Under the pieces are notes generated by a model. It saw only the letters and a program-made list of their open reading frames with translations, had not been told where the DNA came from and did not search any database. A program made the translations under genes and the position numbers. Of a stretch of DNA of 64,000 bases, positions 11,301-23,300 are shown piece by piece. Each line of letters starts with the position of its first letter. The first letter of the stretch is position 1. The DNA lies in the NCBI GenBank assembly GCA_038373885.1, contig JAWZYV010017538.1, forward strand, positions 620,001-684,000, in the 5' to 3' direction. Origin of the DNA: Cheiracanthium punctorium (lineage: Eukaryota; Arthropoda; Arachnida; Araneae; Cheiracanthiidae).

Positions 11301-14300
11301 AATCTTTAAGTCACCATAACCCAAGCAGAGCTCATTCTAGGCGGGGTCAGCAGACCGCTGCGCTGATGATTAAAAATTAGACATCCTCTTTTGCCCGCGA
11401 AGTTTTTTGCATTTTAAAAATATCTACGGAAGCTTCGTTATCCCTTATATTTGTTCTCTTATTTGGTGGGGAGGAATTTACACAACTTTTACGCTAATAG
11501 AACTCCCCTCCCCACCGTACCAGTAGGCCAGTACGCCGTGACAATGCACGCCCATCTCTGTGGTGAAAAGGGGGGATGGAAATCAACTGTGTAAAAATTC
11601 ATTCATCTACAATTTTTTTATTAATAGAGCGATTTGTTTGAAATTTTGGGAACTACTGTTAAATGTAAAAATTGATTCAGTGTCCAAATTTTAAAAAGAC
11701 ATCTTAATTTGAACAAAAGTTAGAAATTTATTGTCGGAACATTTTTTTTTTTCTTTTGTGGTTTTCTTTCCGAGCTAGACTGGGGGAGAAAGATGAGGTT
11801 GAGGTTCTTATCTGCTTTCAGGCTGTTTCAAAACTGCCACTTATATAGGTGACCAGCTGTTTGTTGAAATCAACAGAAGAACACTTATAATGGCTCCAGA
11901 TAATCCTGAAAAAAATTTGAGCTATTGTTGTCCATTTTCAAAAAAATTAATAAATTACTGGAATTTGTAGTGGAATATGTATTAAATAACTGGAATAGAT
12001 ATTATACCATTATATGGTAATTTTGAACAGAAGTGTTATTACTAATTTCATGCATTAACTATATTTTAATTGTTTGTAGTATTGGATTAATTCTTACAAA
12101 GACAAGTGAACGATGAAAAATTGAATGAATTATTTTTAGAAATGTAATAACTTGAAAACTGAAAAAAATTAATAAAAATGAAAATTTAGGTTTAGAACAA
12201 CTTAACTTTATTAAGTGTTTCTTAATTTAGTTAAACTTTTATTGATGATTCTTAACAAGGTGATCAAATAAATAGTTTATTAAAATGTGCTTCTTATGCA
12301 AAATGCTTACTTAATTAAGCATTTTCTTGTCTATTAGGTATACTTGAGTGATTATTTTTATTATAAAAAGAAAAAAATCTTTTAAAGAAATATTCTTGTT
12401 AACTTAACTATTTATAATTTATTTTAATAATTTAATTAACAAAGTTACTTAAAATGTAATTCTTTTACATTACTTAGCTTTATCAACTTAATTAATTTTA
12501 TCAAATTTTTAATAAAGACTAGTAATAAATTTATTAATAATTACTAATTAATTATTAATCAATAAAGCATTGGTTTACTCAATTTTTTAGGGGATTTTTG
12601 CAAATTAGAATCAGGATATGTACTGCCCTTTTTAAGAAACACAATGCCCTTTTAAAATAATGATGCCCTTTTTTAAAACCTTTGCACCCTGCCCTTTTTT
12701 TCTAGTTAGAATGAGCTCTGAGCCCAAGCACGTTGCACAGATGTGTGCGCATATGCATATACACTTGTTTATATACACATTATGTATTTAGTTATCATGA
12801 ACTATTATGAGTCTGCAGATAGTTTTGGATTATGTGGGCAGATAGTTTTTTTTTATCTGACTATGTTTCCAATTATAAAATCGGGTAACGATCGGCAAAA
12901 CAATATTGGTGTAATTAAGTTTGACCATTGTTAAAGTTTACAATTTTGGGAAAAAATTTATTTATGAAACTTAATTTATTTTAATTATTATTTTGCTATG
13001 GGAATCTCTGCTTAAACTTGTTTTAAATATAAACTCAGGAAACAATTGATGAAATAATATTGAATATTGGTTTAATCCAAATCCAGTTGTTTGAATAAAC
13101 ACTTTTGGGGGGGATTTTAACTTGGAGCAAGGGTTGCTTTCATTATTATTTTGTAATGAGAATCGCTGTCACAGATTGGGGAAAATGATGCAAAGGAAGC
13201 ATGAATGGGCATGCAGGCATTTTTAGTAAATATTTTGCAAATTACTGAAACAATCTTTGCCTATAAATCATTCATTTTTGAAAGATCTGGAGTAGCTGCA
13301 TCCGGCTCTCAGATCCTCTCAGAATGACAGAGCCATTCAATGCTTATGTGTTTGTCTAGCACCGTGAAATTTGTCTAATGAAATTATAGACAAAACAGTT
13401 TTGGAATACCAAGCTTACAGATTAGATGACGAAGTTGATCTAATTGCTAAAAGCTTTAATGAACGTTCTGATGATGAGACAGCCAATTGATGGGTACTGG
13501 AAAGAAGTTTTCAGTCTTGTTGATAAGATGAACGGAAAAGAAAAGTATTCAAATTTATCGATTATAATCAAAAATTGCCTTTCTCTGTTGCATGCCAATT
13601 CTGATGTTGAAAGAGGTTTTTTTGTAAATCGCAGCATTCTGTCTTATGAATGACATAATCTCTCAGAGGCTGCGATTATTGGAATTCGACAAGTTAAAGA
13701 TACCATTAGGAGAAATGGTACCATTAGTAATATTGCAATTACAAAACAGCTACTTAATGCTGTGACTAAAGCATATGCTGTTTGTTCGCAAGAAAAAGCG
13801 ATAAATAAAGCAACTGAAGACATGAAAAGAAGAAGAACCAGCGAAGTAAAAAGGAGAAAAGAAAAGAATGGAAATAAAAACAACAGAAAATTGATGAGAG
13901 AGTAAAAGGTCTGCAGGAAGATCTCCAAGCAGTCCAAACGTACCTTAAAGAAAGCAATACGAAATTACAGGATGCAATTAAGTTAAAAATATTCCGAACA
14001 TGAAGATCGCTACTACAGCAATTGAAATAGCAACACAAAAAGTTGAGAGTATTACAAAAGAACTAAAGGAAGCTGAAGCTGATAGAAAAATCTTGTAGAC
14101 GAGACTTTACTTGTGACAACTGTATCAATTATTATTTGTGATTTTATGTTGAAAAAGATACAAATTAATGGAATTTAAATATTAATTAAAAATTCTCTAA
14201 TTAATTTAACAAGAGCTTCATTTTTTAATTCCCGAGTGTCTTGGAAAAACATAACTAAGTAGCAATAGATGTAAACTTATTTATTTATTGTTAGCAATTA

Positions 14301-17300
14301 AAGAAAAATAACTGACAGAAAGTTTGTTCTTAATAGTTTCTTTTTAATAATAAAACAAAAAGTCTTTTGAATGAAAAAGTAAGTCTTTTGTACTATTATT
14401 GTCAAGTCTCTTGAACTTGACAATAATAGTACAAATGGTTACATTCTTATTGATAAAGAGTACCCAGTATTTCTAACTTATGAATGCATGTTCTTAAAAT
14501 TTGTTTAGAAAAGATTCACAGTTAAAATTTTTAATTATGTAATTTGTTTAGCACGTATTTATAGATAGATTGATCTCCCAAAGAACAGTAAAAAGCTCCT
14601 TTTTTTTTTTCTTTTTCTCTCCTTTTTTTCCTATTTTTTTTCAAAAATTTTTGCTTCTGACCCTGGCAGGAAGGAAACAGTAATGTTCTGGCATTCCATT
14701 CCAAGTCTGAGTGTATGATGTTCGCTTAGAATAATATTAAAACAGAAATGGAATTGTTTGGCCCAAAATGCTAAATTGATTAATGAAATTAAATTAAATC
14801 AGCAATCTGAGTAGAAGGTTCTTTCTTAAAAGGCATATGGGTAGTTGCAAAAGTATTAAAGTACTTGGAAATTTCCTGGTCTATTAAATACTGTTAATTT
14901 ATGCTGTTTCCTTTTACTATTATATTCAACAAGAGAATTGATTATACAAGTATCATACAAACATATAAATTTTGTTGGAGAGTAAATCCATTATTATTTT
15001 TTTTTAAAGCAGAAATGTATAATTAAGTTTTCGTTTTGTGAATAATTAATTCATCTTTTTGGAAGCATAAAAAGTCAAATTTCATGAAACAAACTAAGAT
15101 TATTACTTACTGAACAATCTAATATTATTTCATTTGTTTTATAGAAACAGTTGGAAAGAAATATTGTTACTATGAGCTACAAAGAAAGTGAAATTAATGA
15201 ACTACAGCAAAAACTTGAAAGTCAAAAGGAAGTTAGTATTGATGATGCAGTTGTTGCCCCAGCTCCTCTATATAATCAGTAAGATTTTCAATTTTTGCAT
15301 ACTTTACTACTGTACTAGCTGGATCCCCGTTCTCCGCACGGTGGGAAACGAATATTTTCCTTACACATATAATTCGAATTAAACCCAGTAATGCGGAATC
15401 TCAAAACGTGAAAAAAAATACTTGAATCGTGACTAAAAGTTGACGTCATGAGTGCAAATCTGAGATGATTGCAACCTAATGACACAAAAACTTCGTCAGT
15501 GTCACTGGCGATCAAAAAAGATCTTTACGGTATGCAGATGAAACTTCTCTCTTTCGAAAAATGCACGATTTCTACATGATATAATTTTGTTTTTTAAGCT
15601 TAATTATAGCATTTAACATATACCAGATGAATAAATTAACTTTAAAACTTTTGAATGGCAATACCAAACATCATTGTATTACTACGGAGTGCAAATAAGT
15701 TTAGCTGCGATTATTCCGCGCAATCCGCACTCCAGGTGGAGTATAGCGCTGGACTAGTACAACATGGATTCCTATAACACGGAACGTATCTACCGTCTTA
15801 TAGGGAATCTACTGTAGTTGCATAGTGTCAAATTCAAAAGAAAATTCTAGGTTGCTGTATTTAGTAATATTTCATCTCACCTTGGTGGCAAATATCCGAA
15901 CTGTATCAAAAGAAAACTTTACAAAATTTTTAATTCTGTATAACCCTCGAAACAACTTCGGTGTTTACCATCTACGACGGTTTTTCATGATGTGACAACT
16001 TATGCTTTTTGGCGTAGCCGAGGAGGGGATAGGGGGTCACAACCCCCCATGAGGAGATTTTTGCCATACAAAATGTATATTCTTCGCTCCCTTATCACAC
16101 ACGCGTATATATACATATATGTGAGCTGCAGTAGTCGTAACACCCCCATGAAAAATTTCTGGCTACGTCACTGCTTGCGCATAATTGATCATTTTTCTTT
16201 TCATGTATCAGTGATCAATATACTTCAGGATTAGAATCTCTATTGAAAAAAAAATCTTCTAAAAAGTCTGACCCCAGAAAACTCTGATTAACACAGTGGA
16301 GTTACCATGGGCCCTACCCAGAGAAAAATTTTGGGGGGGGGGGGTGTTACAGAATTTAAATTTATAAATTCATAAAAGATGAAAAAGACCAAAAGATGAA
16401 AAAGGGCCCAATTTTTCACAAAAACACTTCATTATTATTGTTTTGTTAACAAAATTTTAGATTTCGGGGGGGGGGGGGGGGTCCCCTGGTCCTCCGGGTA
16501 AGGCCTGCGGGTTACACAAATACGCGCCGGACATACACTCTTGTTTATGTCCGGAGGAGCATGTACATTAGTGTTGTGTACTGCTCCGGATAATCTGCCA
16601 GCAAGGCAGCAAAAATTGACATAAAAATGGAATCCACACGCGAAGGAAATAAAACTAAAGGTATATAGAATTACATGAAAACTTCGATTATTTTTAAAGT
16701 GCAAGTCTCTTACAGTTCTATTTGTTTCACATTTGATGCGTTTTCACTTTTAAGAGTCTTAAAAGCTGTAGAAATGAGTGGTTTTACTTAATTGTTAAAT
16801 TTAATAACTTAAGTGGCAACAATGGATTCCGTTGCTATGGAAACTATAAAAATGGAACATGAAATGTGTTATTTACGTTTACTTTGCTAGAACTGCCATA
16901 TTGGTATCATTAACGCCACCAGTCGATGCCAAATAGCTCAAACCACAAATTAAACTTGACACTAAAGGCAATACGCAATACTTTGTTTGGCGGAATTAAA
17001 AAAAAAATATCTATGCATACGCTAGTGACATCGGCTCATCTCAATTGTGGAATGGAATTAATAATACGAACACAGTTGAACTACATTTGAATATTTTTCG
17101 CCTACTTTGGTAAGAAATGTACTAAAGTAGGGATCAACATAGATTTCAATTCGTAAAACAAAAAATACATTAGACAGTATTAATTACGCCATTTAACAAT
17201 TTGCAATAAAAGAAATGTAGCGCTGCTTTAACATATAAGAATCAATTATTTATTACATGTAAGTACTTCAATCGCCAAAATGCCAACATACACCATTTTG

Positions 17301-20300
17301 CGAGGTTTTTTGTTTTCAGGGAATCATTCGAAGGTTTGATTTAACAGCAATCAAAATGGGAAATAGTTATCTATCATTTATATAGTTCGCTCGCCAATAT
17401 TTAATCCAGACATCTAATTGATTAGCAGCAGTTATTCAAATTATTAACTATAACATGTTTCAATCCCCATAACTACAATGTACAAGATGCGAGAATTTTA
17501 ATTTTCTGAAATTTGGCAGAATTGCTCTAACTTAAATCAGTTTACTTAATTTGGTGAAAATTCTGAAGATAGATCGTTTAAAATCGCCTTAATAACGTCA
17601 TTATTTCTGTACGAAGTATAGCGTCGTATTCTAATAAAACTTATACTTGTAATTAAAAATACTATTTGATTACGCTCTCAGTAATTTGCGCCAAGCCCAA
17701 AACTATGCAAATCGGTAGAACCTACTACTTTCTCAAAATCGCCAAATCAGCCATTTTTTTTTTCGACCAACTAAAAAATACACACATAGTCTCGGAAATC
17801 TCCCAATCCCTTATTCTTTTACACATAAAAAACATTGAATTCCTGCTCTGATTTCACACGCACGCAATGCTTTAATTAAAAAATAACTTTGTAAATATTC
17901 TATACAGAAAAAAAATCATTATTTTTTTATTTTTACTGCAGGAGTCTAAATAATTTAATAAAATAGCCAAACATGGCAACCTCGATGCTTTTTTCTCACA
18001 TTTTCACTGCAGGGGTTACAATTAGGGAATTAAGGAGATCAAAAATTAGCGTTTTTGACGGGGTTTTTTATCAATATCTCCTAAACTAATTCGAATTTCG
18101 AAATTTAAATTAGCGGAAGACCCTCCTCGGAATTTTTCGAATAAGTGGACACCTTGATCGAAACTCAACTCCCAGCGGTTTCGGAGGAGATGATGCTACA
18201 CACAGACAGACAGACAGACGCGCACAGATTTTAATAGTATAGACTAGCTGCTTGCCCGTTCTCTGCACGGTGGGAAACGAATATTTTCCTCACACATATA
18301 ATTCGAATTAAACCCAGTAATACGGAATCTCAAAACGTGAACAAAATACTTGAATCGTGACTAAAAGTTGACGTCATGAGTGCAAATCTGAGATGATTGC
18401 AGCCTGATGACACAAAAACTTTGTCAGTGTCATTGGCGATCAAAAAAGATCTTTACGGTATGCAAATGAAACTTCTCTCTTTCGAAAAATTCCTGATTTC
18501 TACTTCATATAATTTTGTTTTTTAAGCTTAATTATAGCATTTAATATATACCAGATGAATAAATTACATGATGTTGACAACTATTTTATTTTATCTTGCA
18601 TTTCCTAAAGCGTGGACAATGCATTAGCGCAGTTATTTTGCAGATGACTTTATTGAATTTCACCTAAATTAACAAAACCTACATGAAATAATATAAGCAC
18701 CACGTACGTTATAAGCTAAAATTGCACACAGTTTTAGTGAAAATCGTCCCATTTCAAATGAAAACATTTGTGACGTAACTTCTGCGATAAAGTTTATCAC
18801 CCTTACTAAACTCTTAATGCAGTATCACACTTGTTACATAAAACTGACGTTGGTCTCACTGTCAACTCGCAAAATAAATAACTAATTTCATGTTTTATTT
18901 TTAACAATTTACAGTAGACTCCTTCATAACACGGGTCTACAACACGAATTCGTAGAACACGGCAAAAAAATTATGATCGTTTTCGTGTAACACGTTAAAA
19001 GAGACTCATACAGCACGGTAAAATGAGACATATGTTCTGATATTATGACGCTTTAGCTCCTGTAATTAACATTCCTTTTGAATGGCAATACCAAACATCA
19101 TTGTATTTCTACGGAGTGCAAATAAGTTTTGCCGCGATTATTCCACGCAATCCGCACTCCAGGTTGAGTATAGCGCAGGACCCGTACAACACGGATTCCT
19201 ATAACACGGAACGTATCTACCGTGTTATAGGGAATCTACTGTAGTTGCATAGTGTCAAATTCAAAAGAAAATTCTAGGTTGCCGTATTTAGTAATATTTC
19301 ATCTCACCTTGGTGGCAAATATCCGAACTGTATCAAAAGTAAACTTTACAAAATATTTAATTCTGTATAACCCTCGAAAAAACTTTGGTGTTTACCATCG
19401 ACGACGGTTTTTCATGACGTGACAACTTATGCTTGCGTGCAGTGGCATAGCCAAGGAGGGGATAGGGGGTCACAACCCTCCATGAGAAGTTTTTTGCCAT
19501 ACAAAATGTATATTCTTCACTCCCTTATCACACACGCGTATACATACATATATGTGAGCTGCAGTAGTCGTAACACCCCCATGAAAAATTTCTGACTACG
19601 TCACTGCTAGCGCATAATTCATCATTTTTCTTTTCATGTATCAGTGATCAATATACTTCAGGATGAGAATCTCCATTGAAAAAAAAATGTTCTAAAAAAT
19701 CTGACCCCAGAAAACTGATTAACACAGTGGGGTTACCATGGGCCCAACCCAGAAAAAAATTTCGGGGGAGGGGGGTGTACAGAAATTAAATTTATAAATT
19801 CATAAAAGATGAAAAAGGCCTAATTTTTCACAAAAACGCTTCATTGTTATTGTTTTGTTAACAAAATTTTAGATTTCGGGGGGGAAGACACCCCTGGTCC
19901 CCCCGGGTACGGCCTGGGGGTTACACAAATACGCGCCGGACATACGCTCTGGTTTATGTCCGGAGGAGCATGCACATTAGTGCTTGTGTACTGCTCCGGA
20001 TAATCTGCCAGCAAGGCAGATAAAATTGACATAAAAATGGCACCCACACGCGAAGGAAATAAAATTAAAGGTATATAGAATTACATGAAAACTTCGATTA
20101 TTTTTAAAGTGCATGCCTCTTACAGTTCTATTTGTTTCACATTTGATGCGTTTTCACTTTTACGAGTCTTAAAAGCTGTAGAAATGAGTGGTTTCACTTT
20201 ATTGTTAAATTTAATAACTAAAGTGGCAACAATGGATTCTGTTGCTACGGAAACTATAAAAATGGAACTTGAAATGAGTTATTTTTGTTTACTTTGCTAG

Positions 20301-23300
20301 AACTGCCATATTGGTGTCAATAACGCCACCAGTCGATGCCAAATAGCTCAAACCACAAATTAAACTTGACACTAAAGGCAATACGCAATACTTTGTTTGG
20401 CGGAATTTAAAAAAAAATATCTATGCATACGCTAGTGACATCGGCTCATCTCAATTGTGGAATGGAATTAATAATACGTACAGAGCTGCACTACATTTGA
20501 ATATTTTTTGCCAACTTTGCTAAGAAATGTACTAAAGTAGGAATCAACATACATTTCAATTTGTAAAACAAAAAATATATTAGACAGTATTAATTACGCC
20601 TTTCTAACAGCTTTTAGTAAAAGAAACTTCCGTAGCGCTGCTTTAACAAATAAAGAATCAATTATTTTTTACACAGTACTTCGATCTCCAAATGCCAACA
20701 TACACCACACCAGCATACACCATTCAATTTTCTGAAATTTGGCGGAATTCCTCTAACTTAAATCAGTTTACTTAATTTGGTGAAAATTCTATAGATCGTT
20801 TAAAATCGCCTTAATAACTGCATTATTTCTGTATGAAAAATCGAAGTATAGCGCCGTAAAATTTATACTTGTTATTAAAAATACTATTTCGTTACGCTCT
20901 CAGTAATTTGCGCCAAGCCCAAAACTGTACAAATCGGTAGAACCTATTACTTTCTCAAAATCGCCAAATGAGCCATTTTTTTTTTTCGGCCAAACTAAAA
21001 AATATACACATTTTCTCGGAAATCTCTCAATCCCTTATTCTTTCAGACATAAAAAACATTGAATTCCTGCTCTGATTTCACACGCACGCAATACTTTAAT
21101 TAAAAAATAACTTTGTAAATAATCTAAACAGAAAAAAATCATTATTCTTTTATTTTTACTGCAGGAGTCTAAATAATTTAATAAAATAGCCAAACATGGC
21201 AACCTCGATGCTTATTTCTCACTTTTTTGACTACAGGGGTTACAATCGCGGAATTACGGAGAGCAAAAATTAGCGTTTTTGACGGGGCTTTTTATCAATA
21301 TCTTCTAAACTAATTCGAATTTCAAAATTTAAATTAGCGGAAGACCTTTCTCGGAATTTTTCGAATCCGTGGACACCTCGATCGAAATTCAACTCCCAGC
21401 GGTTTCGGAGGAGATGATGCTACACACAGACAGACAGACGCACACAGATTTTAATAGTATAGATTTTAGTTTTTCAAGTATTGTTATGAGTCCATTAATT
21501 ATATTACATAAAAAATTAAATATTCTAATTTATTGAACTGAAAGCTTGTTTGATATCAGTTGTTTAATTTTCTTAAGTCAAACCTAAAACACTATTATAA
21601 ATTCTTTAACGTGAAAAGTTTAAAAAAAAAAAGTGTTGCTTTATTGCTAGATAATAGGGCTTTTATAAAGTTGACAAAACTAAACGACTAATCAAAGCTT
21701 AAATCATTTAAAAAGTTATGTTGTAACTAAAAGAATGTTGTATAAAAAATTGTTATAATTTTATTAGCTTCGAAATTTCTTTACTATTTATTAATTAAAT
21801 ATAGGTGCCGTGAAATAAACCTTCCAAAACAATTATAAAAACTTCCCTAATATTAAAAAATAATTTAACAAAGTATATTAACATTTGAAGAAGTCATAAA
21901 GCATTTTTTCAAATAGTATATTGCATTTATATTTTTTTCTCAGCACTAAATTAAGCCAAAAACCCATTCAGGTAGAATAATCTGACAAAATATAACTAAT
22001 GAAATAACACATAAAATAGATTAATAATCAGTTCATTTGCAAGAATTAACATAATTGGAGCTTATAATCTTTACAAAAATTTACACGTGATATTTCAAGT
22101 CATAATAATAGATTTTGTTTAATCCTTTAACACCCTTTAAAATAAACCTTTTAATTAATCATACTATATAACCTTAATACAGAAGTTACTCCCTAACAAA
22201 ATAATAAATTATTTGCAATCAAATAACATATAACAAATTGCCTACATCTTTAATGTTCATTTTTAAGCCCCATAATTAATTATATCTTTTTAAAGTAACA
22301 TTTAGCTGATAAAATATATTAACAAAATGTTAGTATGCATGCAAAAAAATTATCTAAGATACTTCTGGACATATACGCATGGTGTCCATCGGCGACTTTT
22401 GCTACTAATTTAAAGATTAGGTGAATTGCGCAAATTTTTTGATCAAAAAATGTCAATTTCATACTATTTTCAAGTTTTGGGCTACTTGTACCTTACTCCA
22501 AGCGACTCATTTGAAAATCATATTTCCATTTTTGTCAACTGCCTATTCTTTTCAAAGTTGCGACTGATCTTTCATCTAACATTCTGATTTATTATTTTAA
22601 TCGCTGTTAAAAATGAATATTTTATATGCTCTGTTATATAACTTAAGGAGTTTTTTAATTTATCATTTTATTCATCCCTTCTTAAATGAAGGTAAATGAT
22701 GGTATGTTTATTTCTTAATTACAAAATCATGCAAAAATGCTACTATTTTGGCAACTAAAATTAAGAAAATGGGTACTTAACTGGTGACTTTTTTATGTCA
22801 CTGAGGCTACTAATGATACTATTTTTGCCTCCTGACATTAGTGGACACCCTGTATATGGGAGGGTTCTCCTTAAAAATCATCACTCTTTGCTCATGCTCA
22901 ATCATGGCTCGAAAAATCTTAAAATTTTTATGTGTCCTTTTGGGCATGTTAATAAAAATATACATGCCTGATTAAAATCTGTACATTTGCATATTAACAA
23001 ATTGCAATTTAATTGCATATTAACAAAAGCATTAATATATACTAAAGTTATAACATAATATTACATGCATTTTATTAAAAAATTACTTTTAGTTTAGTTT
23101 CAGGCAAGTGCATGCCCTTCTACAGGTCTTATTCCTTTTGTACTAAATAGCCAATGTTCAATTACTGCTGATGGATCAAAGTTTTTTTTAATTTAACACC
23201 ATCAATGCTTATTGGCAATAAATTAATCATCGTTTCAGATGACACACTGCATCGCAATTGATATTTTATGTGATTCATTGCCCTGAATACTCTCTCACAT

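Larger units (their letters stand above)
10781..14665 (+). mobile_element. hAT-superfamily element with perfect 8-bp TSD, internally decayed
   Basis: The left end is CAGGGACCGCAGTGCTCC and the right end TTGCTTCTGACCCTG; the TIRs are short and imperfect. GCAGGAAG lies immediately outside both ends (10773-10780 and 14666-14673), the perfect 8-bp duplication typical of hAT insertion. The 3.9-kb element carries a frameshifted hAT-like C-terminal coding remnant on the + strand and is itself interrupted by a nested 1.4-kb element. It sits in the 5.85-kb TSG101 intron and accounts for two thirds of its length. Confidence 0.85.
18244..21463 (-). mobile_element. Helitron, nonautonomous, tandem copy 2
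   Basis: It has the same terminal structure as copy 1 and abuts it exactly: the GA that ends copy 1 (5' TC on minus) is followed directly by the CTAG of copy 2. The far side (21464) is T, so the pair together occupies one A/T target. The body is collinear with copy 1 and highly similar. It includes a complete TA-flanked MITE (18912-19241) and a hAT MITE (19440-19606). No Rep/helicase coding region is visible. Confidence 0.88.

Noticed and set aside
16435..20047. Similar minus-strand frames (CPARICVT-type) in both Helitron copies
   Set aside because: They are similar only because the Helitrons are copies of each other. The frames differ by indels and run into G-runs; no Rep or helicase motif.
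15315..21463. Segmental duplication of host DNA
   Set aside because: Both units have exact Helitron termini (TC ... hairpin-CTAG) and an A/T target, so a transposon explanation fits better.
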